The notes beneath the pieces are model-generated. The model did not search any database, was not told the origin of the DNA, and saw only the letters and a list, made by a program, of their open reading frames with translations. 64,000 nt of DNA from Halomonas elongata DSM 2581 (GTDB lineage Bacteria > Pseudomonadota > Gammaproteobacteria > Pseudomonadales > Halomonadaceae), in the NCBI RefSeq assembly GCF_000196875.2, contig NC_014532.2:2666001-2730000 (forward strand). The letters are read 5' to 3'. Below are positions 26,508-33,907 of the stretch, one piece after another. The stretch's first letter is position 1. Each line of letters begins with the position of its first letter. The position numbers and the translations under genes were made by a program.

Positions 26508-27395
26508 ATCTTCGCCGCCGGAATCCCGAGCGTTTACGGCCACGCACTTCGTCTTTATATCTAATTGGCGCGCTCGCTCTTGGAGCTCTGACGGCAGCTT
26601 TCTCTCAGTCACGAGAATCGCCTCTATGTCCGCTTCATACGGATATGTCTCTGCTCGCTTAACTTCCCGGTATTTAACGCATTGATAGATGCCCCGCCGT
26701 AAATCATCGTCACTTGAGCGTATTGATTTCACCTCGACAGCCCGAAATGTCCCCTGGTGAGTGAACATCACATCAACCTCATCTCCTGAAAGCAATCGAA
26801 GCTCAGGCTCACCGACACCGTAGGCTTGCTGCAACCCGATCTGTTTTGGGTTATTTGACACCCACTCTTTCAACTTCTTATGTTCTTCGCTTTCAGCAGC
26901 CCCGCCCCATCGTGTAGTAACGAAATCACTTTCGGCTTCGGGGGGGCGGCACAACTTTTTCCGCGCTGAATCACCAAAAAGCTCACTGTTTAATTTTTTC
27001 CACTTCCGGTAGCGAAAGACCTTTTTTCTCTCACGATCTACCAACTCTAACTTCTTTTTTTTACTGATATTATTCCAATCTTTCAGGGAGGCTTCCCCAT
27101 ACCGTTCTGCGAGATACCAACCAGCACCTATACCCGGGATTCCATCCGCTCTTGTGATGAGAACGTTAATTAGTGGAGCCTTCGGGTCGAGTTGGAGAAT
27201 TTGATCCATCATCGACCCAGCTACGTGACCAATCTGTGTTGGAAAAATCCTCTCGATATTCAGTTGATGCTCTAGCTCAGCTCGAATTTCTCCGTAGGTG
27301 ACGAACAGTTTACCGTGGCTAATGGACTCCATTAGCAAAGCCATTGCGAAAGGCGGGCCGTCATCGGCGAGCTGCTGGATCGAATAATTTGCCAT
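26502..27395 (-). CDS. PD-(D/E)xK nuclease with an MGMT/ATL-like N-terminal region (cassette gene)
   Basis: The C-terminal half of this 297-residue protein carries a full PD-(D/E)xK-type site: GDEVDVMF (D205, D208), then FRAVEVKSIRSSDDDLRRGI (E221, K223) and QCVKY (Q238). The first 100 residues (KLFVTYGEI near 30, QIGHVAGSMMDQI near 54, NVLITRADGIPGIGAGWYLAE near 77) follow the spacing of the alkyltransferase-like DNA-binding domain (VTYGxIA, VGxAL, HRVIxxDG) without its PCHR cysteine; this part is a weak resemblance. It is one cassette, bounded by attC B upstream and attC A downstream. A defence nuclease is likely but not shown. Confidence 0.65.
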   Translation of the reverse strand: MANYSIQQLADDGPPFAMALLMESISHGKLFVTYGEIRAELEHQLNIERIFPTQIGHVAGSMMDQILQLDPKAPLINVLITRADGIPGIGAGWYLAERYGEASLKDWNNISKKKKLELVDRERKKVFRYRKWKKLNSELFGDSARKKLCRPPEAESDFVTTRWGGAAESEEHKKLKEWVSNNPKQIGLQQAYGVGEPELRLLSGDEVDVMFTHQGTFRAVEVKSIRSSDDDLRRGIYQCVKYREVKRAETYPYEADIEAILVTERKLPSELQERARQLDIKTKCVAVNARDSGGEDA

Positions 27396-27414
27396 CGAGT
27401 TATCCAGGTTTGAT

Positions 27415-27474
27415 GCCTAACGTTTGCAGCAGGGGCGCGACGTCAGGAGCGTCCCTTGCCTGCACTTGTTAGGC
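27415..27474 (-). repeat. attC site B
   Basis: This 60-bp site starts GCCTAAC and ends GTTAGGC on the minus strand, both perfect matches to the attC core sites (RYYYAAC and GTTRRRY). Inner arms GCAGGCAAGGG and CCCCTGCTGC can pair with an extrahelical base. It begins right after the stop codon of the DOPA-dioxygenase-like gene, and the next cassette starts within it. Confidence 0.9.
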
Positions 27475-27822
27475 TTATAGTCCATCTAAATTTATTTCTA
27501 CACTATCGCCTAGCCAATAGGCATATTTCGTATGATCTGCCAGATCATCACCCGTTAAAGCGTGAACCAATACACTTAAACTCCCTCTATTCTCATCCAG
27601 CCAGGGAATGAACTCATCAAAGGACTTGTGGCTAAAAGTAATCTGACAACTCCACTTAGCATGAGGCCCAACTAACTTCTGATGAACGCGCCCGACCTTC
27701 AACCCAAACCCATCTCCTGCTTCTTTACAAAGTTTAGAGGCAAAATCCAATGTTTCTTGGTCAAAATAGACATGAGCATGATACCCTTTGTGTATATTGA
27801 TTGGCCTTTTGGGATTACTCAC
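27475..27822 (-). CDS. DOPA 4,5-dioxygenase-family protein (cassette gene)
   Basis: This GTG-start gene (115 residues) is a complete member of the DOPA-dioxygenase-like family: GYHAHVYFDQET near the N-terminus with paired His residues, then GRVHQKLVGPHAKWSCQITF, EFIPWLDENRGSLSVLVHALTGDD and DHTKYAYWLG. The His residues in HAHVYF, VGPHA, LVHAL and DHT are those expected to bind iron. The plant and fungal relatives cleave DOPA; bacterial roles are poorly known. As a single gene between attC C and attC B it is a textbook integron cassette, so it should be seen as a mobile accessory function. Confidence 0.85.
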   Translation of the reverse strand: MSNPKRPINIHKGYHAHVYFDQETLDFASKLCKEAGDGFGLKVGRVHQKLVGPHAKWSCQITFSHKSFDEFIPWLDENRGSLSVLVHALTGDDLADHTKYAYWLGDSVEINLDGL

Positions 27823-27855
27823 TTTAACTTCACCTTAGAATAAAATTGTATGGAA

Positions 27856-27927
27856 GCCTAACGGTCAAGCTCAGGCGCCGGGTGCGAGCGCAGCGAGTAG
27901 CCGGTCGGCTGGAGCGCCTTGTTGGGC
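27856..27927 (-). repeat. attC site C
   Basis: This 72-bp site starts GCCCAAC (27927-27921) and ends GTTAGGC (27862-27856) on the minus strand, both fitting the attC cores, with complementary inner segments built from GCTCCAG and CTGAGC. It follows the gene ending at 27938 and precedes the DOPA-dioxygenase-like cassette. Confidence 0.88.
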
Positions 27928-27937
27928 AACATAGTCA

Positions 27938-28930
27938 TCAAATTATCAATCGTTTGTAGGACAGGGGGATTGGAAGTCCCTTGTTCAAGGCGTGCAAATA
28001 CGCGCGGCCCGATTCATCAAGCTCCGGCTCTCCAACTATGACAAGTTCCGTTGGTAATTTCGCACCGGGCCATAGTGAATACTCCAGGAGCTGGCCGACC
28101 GCTTCCCTGATGACGCCCTGAACAGAGAGCCCTACCTTAATCTCGTAGAAAGTATAACTATGCCCTTCGCACGAAACGACATCGATCCGGCCTCCAGTAC
28201 CACTGGGCACTTCGGTGCCGACATTGCTTGAACCAAATCTCTTGCATAGCTCTCGATACAGGGCATCCTGCATATCGTTGTGCCTGAGATCAATGGAAAG
28301 CGCCCGCTCAATCGTGCTTCCGATAGCTAGGGATTTCTTCGAAGCATTGCCAGGACGGAAGGCGAAGTCACTCGTCGTGTGGGCGTGCACACCACCACCT
28401 TCCACGAAGCGATAAAGCGGGAGCAGCCTGTCAAACGCTGAAAGAACCTCGCTTGCGCTGACCGTACCGGACGGCGAATATGCACCGAGGAAAAAAAACG
28501 TACCAACGTCTACTAAATCGGCCGATATGGGTGTAGGCGTCCGATTAGCCGACCGAACTCCATTGTGGAAGTGCCACATCTCGAAGCCGGACAGCACATC
28601 AAGATTGGTCCTCACGTACTCATTGAACAAGATTACCTTCGGTACCAATACATCGATCGTTGGGAGAGAGCGGCTTGTCTCAAAGGAGAAAGCTACTCCA
28701 TATCGAGTAATAGCAACATCCCCAACCTGTTCGGCACCAATGTTGAATTGAAGCTCAGATCGACCGCCATGGTGGAAGGCCCAATCATCGAACGTAGTCT
28801 GGGAGCTGAAGATTGCTGAGCCAGGAATCCGTTTCAAGCCTTTGAGTTCCGCCCGTAGCTCCTGTAACCCGCCCACCGAATATGCGCTGGACTCTGAGTT
28901 GACAGCTTGTGCAAGAGTCGTTATATCCAT
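27938..28930 (-). CDS. Protein with C-terminal PD-(D/E)xK nuclease-like domain (cassette gene)
   Basis: I choose the ATG at 28930 (330 residues, MDITTLAQAV). The frame continues upstream to a TTG, but that start is inside attC D and only reflects its GTTGGGC core. The first 230 residues are unrecognised. The C-terminus has GGRIDVVSCEG (D250), then FYEIKVGLSVQGVIREAVGQ (E263, K265, Q280) and LLEYSLWPG, a complete PD-(D/E)xK pattern with the DUF-type QLLEY helix. Alone in its cassette, it probably acts as a stand-alone DNA-targeting protein; function is unknown. Confidence 0.65.
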   Translation of the reverse strand: MDITTLAQAVNSESSAYSVGGLQELRAELKGLKRIPGSAIFSSQTTFDDWAFHHGGRSELQFNIGAEQVGDVAITRYGVAFSFETSRSLPTIDVLVPKVILFNEYVRTNLDVLSGFEMWHFHNGVRSANRTPTPISADLVDVGTFFFLGAYSPSGTVSASEVLSAFDRLLPLYRFVEGGGVHAHTTSDFAFRPGNASKKSLAIGSTIERALSIDLRHNDMQDALYRELCKRFGSSNVGTEVPSGTGGRIDVVSCEGHSYTFYEIKVGLSVQGVIREAVGQLLEYSLWPGAKLPTELVIVGEPELDESGRAYLHALNKGLPIPLSYKRLII

Positions 28931-28954
28931 TGTGCGAACATTGCCTCTGGTGTT

Positions 28955-29012
28955 GCCCAACGCTCCGGTTCAGCGGCGGCGGAGCGCCGTCCGCTGCAAC
29001 CGATTGTTATAC
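28955..29012 (-). repeat. attC site D
   Basis: This 58-bp site on the minus strand starts GTATAAC and ends GTTGGGC. Inner arms CGGTTGCAGCGG and CCGCTGAACCG pair with a single extra G, the typical extrahelical base. It begins 3 bp after the stop codon of the ATPase gene. Confidence 0.88.
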
Positions 29013-29015
29013 AAA

Positions 29016-30542
29016 TTATTGCTCAACTCCTCGCAGGGTCTCTTCAATGTCATCACCCAACTCATCACGAATGGCCCGCTCTCCTCTCGCCAAATCATAG
29101 TCGGGAGCCTCTCGCACCCCAACTCTCCGGCGATCTTCGTCTGTTTTCCAAAACTCCACATGATCAATGTTTCGCAAACGCGGCTCCATGAACAAGGAAA
29201 AATCTAGAGTGTACGCCTCAAATCGACCTTTTCGCCCCGAAGCAGCCGATGTGTCAGGTTCGATGACATGAATTAGCTTAAAGTCCATCAACTGCAATAT
29301 GAGCTCATGGATACTAGGCTTTTCCTGCGCAGCCTCTTGAGAAACAAGAAACCCTGTTTTCCTCTTTTCTTTCAGACAAAACTTAACTAGATCTCTGTAT
29401 ACTTTCTCTAAAGGCGAGGCGTCGGAAACCGCCTCATCTCTTAAATTAGTTAGCTTAGTCCTATACGATAACCGACTCGCACCTTTCCAAATATACGTTG
29501 GCGTTAACCAGCGCACATTGTTTTCAGATACCGAAGCTGATATTGCTTCCACAAAGATGTTTAAGAAATCTCTCGGGACGCCCCCTGACGCCAAAACAAG
29601 AGCATGAAATGCATCAGGGTTAAATAGCTTCTCCTTTGAGTCATCAAGGCCTGCGGTAGAAGCCAGGGCTTCCAGCATGCGACCCAGATATTCACTGGTC
29701 GACTCGACATCTTCTAGGGTTCTATCTAGATTTATTTCCTCAACATCCTGATGAAGCTCTACACCAATCGTGTGCTCATCATTTCGTATGATCGTGGTCC
29801 TGTGCCTTACCGTTCCAATCTTTAGGTAAAAATCAGTTCCTCGCAGCAGGCGATGCAGATAGTCGATTACGTCAGGTTGACGGGTTCTTGGGATAAGATA
29901 GAAATCATCTAGCAGTATAAATGAAAAGTCATAACCAGATTTTTTCAGCTCATCATCAATAGCGTTTTTGTAATCGGATAAACTACGCTCCAGTTGATCT
30001 AATTTTGCTTCCCTAAACTCGCTCTGACGTTCCTGGCTCTTGGACCGTTTACCCCCTGCTCCAATGTAATCATTCCCAGCGTTTCCGCTAGCTTCCGACG
30101 TCGTCCCGTCAGTGGCTCGAACATCGGCCTCATCAGCTTGTGAGAGAAGATGCCTGAGCTCATCGATATGGTGCTGCACAGCGCTTGGCCTTCTAATCCA
30201 TTTCCTCCACCATTGATCAGAAGATGGCATATTTTCGAAGATCTTAAGCAACAATCGGATTAAAAGGTTTGGATAAGACAGTCGCTTAAATTCATCACCT
30301 TCTATGTATATAGGAAGCACGCCATTCCGTGCGTGTTCATCATGCAAGAAGTGTACAAACAAACATGACTTACCTGACCCTCGTCGGCCAAAAACGATCT
30401 GGTGCTGGTGAGATCGCAACCGGGCTAGATGGTCAGCAACATCCACATAAGCCGGGTTATGATTGGGTCTAATTCGGAACGAATCTTTGATATTATTTGT
30501 CAGAATCCCGACTTCTTTTGAATCAAGCACATGATCCTCCAT
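29016..30542 (-). CDS. ORC/Cdc6-like P-loop ATPase (cassette gene)
   Basis: The ATG at 30542 gives 508 residues; a GTG at 30530 has the better ribosome site (GGAGG five bases upstream) and may be the true start. A frame to 30563 starts inside attC E and is rejected. Walker A is VFGRRGSGKSC (near residue 50) and Walker B is FILLDDFYLI. An Arg-rich stretch and SGGVPRDFLNIFVEA follow, as in ORC/Cdc6-type and STAND-like AAA+ proteins, then a C-terminal winged-helix-like part (FSLFMEPRLRNIDHVEF). Charged, low-complexity sequence (SKSQERQSEFREAK) sits between the Walker motifs. The family acts as a nucleotide switch; the output here is unknown. Confidence 0.7.
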   Translation of the reverse strand: MEDHVLDSKEVGILTNNIKDSFRIRPNHNPAYVDVADHLARLRSHQHQIVFGRRGSGKSCLFVHFLHDEHARNGVLPIYIEGDEFKRLSYPNLLIRLLLKIFENMPSSDQWWRKWIRRPSAVQHHIDELRHLLSQADEADVRATDGTTSEASGNAGNDYIGAGGKRSKSQERQSEFREAKLDQLERSLSDYKNAIDDELKKSGYDFSFILLDDFYLIPRTRQPDVIDYLHRLLRGTDFYLKIGTVRHRTTIIRNDEHTIGVELHQDVEEINLDRTLEDVESTSEYLGRMLEALASTAGLDDSKEKLFNPDAFHALVLASGGVPRDFLNIFVEAISASVSENNVRWLTPTYIWKGASRLSYRTKLTNLRDEAVSDASPLEKVYRDLVKFCLKEKRKTGFLVSQEAAQEKPSIHELILQLMDFKLIHVIEPDTSAASGRKGRFEAYTLDFSLFMEPRLRNIDHVEFWKTDEDRRRVGVREAPDYDLARGERAIRDELGDDIEETLRGVEQ

Positions 30543-30544
30543 TT

Positions 30545-30604
30545 GTATAACGCCGGAGCGCACCGGCGCATTTTAGTGCGTCCGCGTGGCGCGATTTGTT
30601 AGGT
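30545..30604 (-). repeat. attC site E
   Basis: This 60-bp site on the minus strand starts ACCTAAC (30604-30598) and ends GTTATAC (30551-30545), with GC-rich inner arms that can fold. It follows the stop codon of the ABC-ATPase gene by 11 bases and forms the leader of the ORC-like ATPase cassette. Confidence 0.85.
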
Positions 30605-30615
30605 GTAACATAAAC

Positions 30616-32142
30616 CTATGCCTGATTATTTTCAACAAATGCTCGCATTCCGCCAATGGAGTCTTGAAGTTCTTCGTTTGAAAATCTCTGGTTGTGAGTA
30701 TTCTCAGGGTGATGAATTTGGTGTCGAATATATTCACTAATAACTTTGTGTTCGTTTACCGTGTCTCCATTCGGCCGCAACCTTATATATGGAATCGTTG
30801 GCTTTCCATCTTTGTAATCGTTTAGCCACCCCTCACTCTCTATAAAGCCATATAACTCATTATGGTATTCCTCATTAGATTCGCCGAAAGCCAAATAGTT
30901 GACTTCGTTTAAAGATGGATAGGGCAAATCTCCCCGCTCAACATCCACAACCTCTTTTGCAGCCCCCCCTTTCACTAGCTTAATGTGCTCGAAGTCCAAT
31001 AGCTTTACGATAGAAGGGCTGTGAGTGGTGAGAAGAATCTGGGTATTATCGGAACCTGCTAGCTCAATAAACGCCTCTATTAACGCTCTTTGGTGACTAG
31101 GGTGTTGTGACGTTTCTGGCTCCTCAACGGCATAGATTATTGAGGGAATATTTTCGTCATCTCGCCTCCTTTCTGCTTCCGCTCTAAAAAAATTTAGCAG
31201 AACCAACCTCTTTACACCACTTCCCCGTTTGTTAATGGGAATATCATCATCACCACTTATCGATACATTCTTAAAAACATCTGGCCATTTTAGGCTGGCT
31301 GCTGGCGGTATAACTGGTGACAAACTATTTGCCACCTCCGGATTCATTTCTCTGAGCTTTTCTAGGGTCTTACCGGAAACTTCTTTTAGCTTTTCCTCAA
31401 CACTCTCTGCTACGCTATCAAGCGCTCGCCGTAAATCCTCATCTTTCAATATCTCCTGAACTGCGAGTTTCATTGGATCTTGAATCTCGTTATCACCATC
31501 GCTGTTCTTTCGATCCGATTGAAAAAGAGTATAGAGTGGAAGGTAGTTTTTTACCCGTTCCCATGTATTTTTCGCTTCAAGCTTTGCGAGCTCGATCTCA
31601 ATCTCAGCAAGCTGCAGGTCAGCAGAGTAGTTCTCCCAAAGAGATTTTCTGATCTCAGCGCTTTTTGACCGGTTTTCACAGGCCATGTCTTCGGTCAGTA
31701 ATTTTTTAAGATCGGCATGTTTTTTCAACAACAAGTTCGAACACTCAGGGTTCGTAGGATGATAAGCCCTTACGAATACCTTTTCTTTTCCTGCATTGGG
31801 ATACTTTTTAACGACCTCTAAGAGACCATCTTGGTTCAATAGGTATTCTTCTCGAAAGGTGGTTGGATTGGTTGAGTCGATCGTGAGAGAATCTGGCAAT
31901 TCGCTAAAAATAACACTTATCTTAATTTCTGTGTCATCGACATCGATCCCTGCCTTGTTGATATCATCTTTATCGATCTTTACAACGCCTTTGTTTTCAT
32001 TGAAAAAAATATCTAGGGCTTCAAGAATCGTAGACTTTCCTATGTCATTCTTACCAACAAAAACATTCAAGTCATTGAAGTCGACTGAAATTTCTTCACG
32101 ATAAGACCTGAAGTTTTGGATTTTTATTTTTTCTATCTTCAT
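30616..32142 (-). CDS. ABC/OLD-type ATPase with HEPN-like RxxxxH C-terminus (cassette gene)
   Basis: This 508-residue protein has an SMC/RecF-type ATPase: IQNFRSYREEI, Walker A FVGKNDIGKSTILEAL near residue 32, signature-like GSGVKRLVLL, Walker B IIYAVEEPETSQHP, and a His switch LLTTHSPS. It lacks a visible TOPRIM domain, so it is not a classic OLD nuclease. The last 40 residues contain EYIRHQIHHPEN, which fits the RxxxxH motif of HEPN ribonucleases; ABC-HEPN fusions such as PrrC and RloC cut tRNA. The HEPN call rests on this motif and is inference. The gene is A+T-rich compared with its neighbours and is the first cassette of the array. Confidence 0.72.
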   Translation of the reverse strand: MKIEKIKIQNFRSYREEISVDFNDLNVFVGKNDIGKSTILEALDIFFNENKGVVKIDKDDINKAGIDVDDTEIKISVIFSELPDSLTIDSTNPTTFREEYLLNQDGLLEVVKKYPNAGKEKVFVRAYHPTNPECSNLLLKKHADLKKLLTEDMACENRSKSAEIRKSLWENYSADLQLAEIEIELAKLEAKNTWERVKNYLPLYTLFQSDRKNSDGDNEIQDPMKLAVQEILKDEDLRRALDSVAESVEEKLKEVSGKTLEKLREMNPEVANSLSPVIPPAASLKWPDVFKNVSISGDDDIPINKRGSGVKRLVLLNFFRAEAERRRDDENIPSIIYAVEEPETSQHPSHQRALIEAFIELAGSDNTQILLTTHSPSIVKLLDFEHIKLVKGGAAKEVVDVERGDLPYPSLNEVNYLAFGESNEEYHNELYGFIESEGWLNDYKDGKPTIPYIRLRPNGDTVNEHKVISEYIRHQIHHPENTHNQRFSNEELQDSIGGMRAFVENNQA

Positions 32143-32177
32143 TTTTGCAGCTCCTTGCGAAAGCCCAGCATTTAGTC

Positions 32178-32184
32178 ACCTAAC
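32178..32184 (-). repeat. Core recombination site at the start of the cassette array
   Basis: The minus strand reads GTTAGGT, a match to GTTRRRY, 36 bp before the first cassette's ATG. No full attC or attI is visible upstream: the sequence there is the end of the hsdR remnant. It looks like the first cassette went into a single core or secondary site, or that a larger integron end was lost. Confidence 0.5.
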
Positions 32185-32189
32185 AGGTA

Positions 32190-32886
32190 TTAGATAGCCC
32201 GCTCGTTTATTGACTTGAACGAGCGGGCGCGTTCAACATTCTTATGCCGCCACATCAAACCATTGTTTTTTCGATGTTTTTCCGCTGGCGTGGCTATATA
32301 ATACCAATAAACGAGCATGCTGCCTTTGCCAGCAGGGCCGCTTTGGGTCGTTATCAGCCATAATAGGCCTCTTCTGTAGCTTGCATTGCTCGACCTCCCC
32401 GCCAGCAGCTTCAGTATCAACAACGCAAACCGCCTACCAGTCTCTTCATCCCCCAGCTGCGGCATGCTTTGCTTCTCGTGGTCGCTGAGGACGTAGAGCA
32501 CGGCGTCAGGGACCTTCTCGGGGAAGAGGCCGTGCATCACCTGGCCTTCGCTTTGGTTGCGCACCTGGGCCATCACCGCTTCGTCACGTTCAATGCGGTC
32601 GGCGATACCGTTGGCAAACGCTGACCTCAGCGCTGTAGAGGTCGTTGAGTCGGTCAATGATATCGGCCAGGCGCTGCTTCTCGGGGTCGTGGGGCTTGCC
32701 TGAGCGGACATCGCTGACTGAGGTAAGGCCGTAGTCCTCCCCGGCCACTTCCAGGCGCAAGCGTTCTTCCTCACGCTTGATGAGGAGATAGTGGGGCAAT
32801 TCCAACCAGCTGACGTACTCCCAGCCGCCGGCAGACATGGCCTTGGTGATGTTCCACTGGAACAGAGCTTCCCTGCTGTTCGCCAT
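32190..32886 (-). pseudogene. hsdR: Decayed type I restriction endonuclease subunit (hsdR) remnant
   Basis: The start MANSREALFQWNITKAMSAGG is followed directly by sequence typical of the HsdR C-terminus (ERLRLEVAGEDYGLTSVSD, KQRLADIIDRLNDLY). The reading frame then breaks near 32617-32625 and continues in another frame with FANGIADRIERDEAVMAQVR, then MHGLFPEKV, and FALLILKLLAGR. HsdR proteins are about 1000 residues, so most of the motor and nuclease domains are deleted in addition to the frameshift. The final 70 residues are not HsdR-like and end beside the cassette-array core site. Arms GCCCGCTCGTT and AACGAGCGGGC (32197-32207, 32218-32228) form a hairpin there. No hsdM or hsdS is in the window. 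Confidence 0.85.
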
Positions 32887-32986
32887 GTCATCCCCTGCAC
32901 GTAGCGCAATTATGCGTAACAGCCTAGCGTTTAAAGGATATAAGGAGAAGTCTACTTAAGAAGGTACGTCGTAGGGCTATTGAGCA

Positions 32987-33907
32987 TTAGCTCCGAAGAC
33001 TACCCAGAGCCTGCTCCAAGAGCCCCAGAGACTGACGATGCTTGTCAGCCCCCATCTTCTGGATGTTAGCGAGCTTCCAGCGCACGGCAGGCAGTCGATC
33101 GACGCCCGTCAGCGGAAGCAGCGCCCAGTCAGGCGCCCCCTGCTTGAAGGACAGAAAGAAGCGAACGTCTTCATCCGTCATCAGCTGGCCCAGCCGCGTC
33201 AGAAGTTCGTGCCGGACGTCCTCGAGCTGCTGCAACGGGATATCGGCCCTGGCCATCCCGACAAACTCCTGTCGGTAGACGTCGTCCAGCGGTTTTTGTC
33301 GCGGGTTGATCACTTCGTTCAAGGGTCTGGGATGTCCCAGCAGATAGACCAGGAAGCCTTCGAATACGCTTCGATCCAGGCCGCCCTGGTTCAGCAGCAG
33401 CTTCACATCGAAGAGATCTCTGGGGTGCTGGCGATCCAGCGCGGCGCAGATCTTGCCGCCATACAGGTCCGGCAGTGACACCACCTGCACCGCAGCAAAG
33501 CCGTAATCGTCTTCCACGGCCTCAACGACATCGCGCTCCTGGGGCGGGTGCAGAGTGCCACGCAGTACTGGCGATACCTCCACCTTCACCTGGCTACGCC
33601 CCCGGCGCACCAGGATTCTCAGCTCGTCTCGGCGATTAACCTGAAGCTCGGCGCGTACGCCTGGCAGCCGAGAGTTGAAGGCCTCTGCGAGGCGCTTCAG
33701 CGCCTCGCGACAGCGTCGTAGTGCCTCGTCACGGGGCTCCAACAGCAGGTAGGCCAGGTCGATATCGACCGATAGACGGGGTAATGGCTGCACGAAGAGG
33801 TTGATGGCCGTACCACCCTTCAGGGCGAAGCACGGCTCATCATTGAGAAACGGCAGCAGCGAGACCAGCAGCCTGACCTGTTCGTGGTAGCGAGCTTCAA
33901 TCGGCAT
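32987..33907 (-). CDS. abiEii: AbiEii/AbiGii-family nucleotidyltransferase toxin
   Basis: This 306-residue protein has the DUF1814 nucleotidyltransferase pattern: FALKGGTAINLFVQPLPRLS then VDIDLAYLL, and the downstream LPDLYGGKICAALDRQHPRD then LFDVKLLL. These hold the catalytic Asp and Lys/Arg residues of type IV toxin-antitoxin toxins, which act by transferring nucleotides and block phage spread through growth arrest. It begins 11 bp inside the end of the antitoxin gene, as in other AbiE operons. Its length and motifs are intact, so it is likely functional. Confidence 0.93.
   Translation of the reverse strand: MPIEARYHEQVRLLVSLLPFLNDEPCFALKGGTAINLFVQPLPRLSVDIDLAYLLLEPRDEALRRCREALKRLAEAFNSRLPGVRAELQVNRRDELRILVRRGRSQVKVEVSPVLRGTLHPPQERDVVEAVEDDYGFAAVQVVSLPDLYGGKICAALDRQHPRDLFDVKLLLNQGGLDRSVFEGFLVYLLGHPRPLNEVINPRQKPLDDVYRQEFVGMARADIPLQQLEDVRHELLTRLGQLMTDEDVRFFLSFKQGAPDWALLPLTGVDRLPAVRWKLANIQKMGADKHRQSLGLLEQALGSLRS

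Noticed and set aside
27938..28960. A start at 28960 (TTG) for the C-terminal-nuclease gene
   Set aside because: The TTG is part of the GTTGGGC core of attC D; the ATG at 28930 is the first start in the cassette proper.
29016..30563. The longer GTG start of the ORC-like ATPase at 30563
   Set aside because: It lies inside attC E; the first residues merely translate the attC core.
32197..32228. A sixth attC site built on the 11-bp inverted repeat next to the array start
   Set aside because: The outer sequence lacks an RYYYAAC core in the right place; only the GTTAGGT end fits.
32190..32909. A single 239-residue protein
   Set aside because: Its first third is out of frame with the HsdR homology; two frames are needed to read the homologous sequence.
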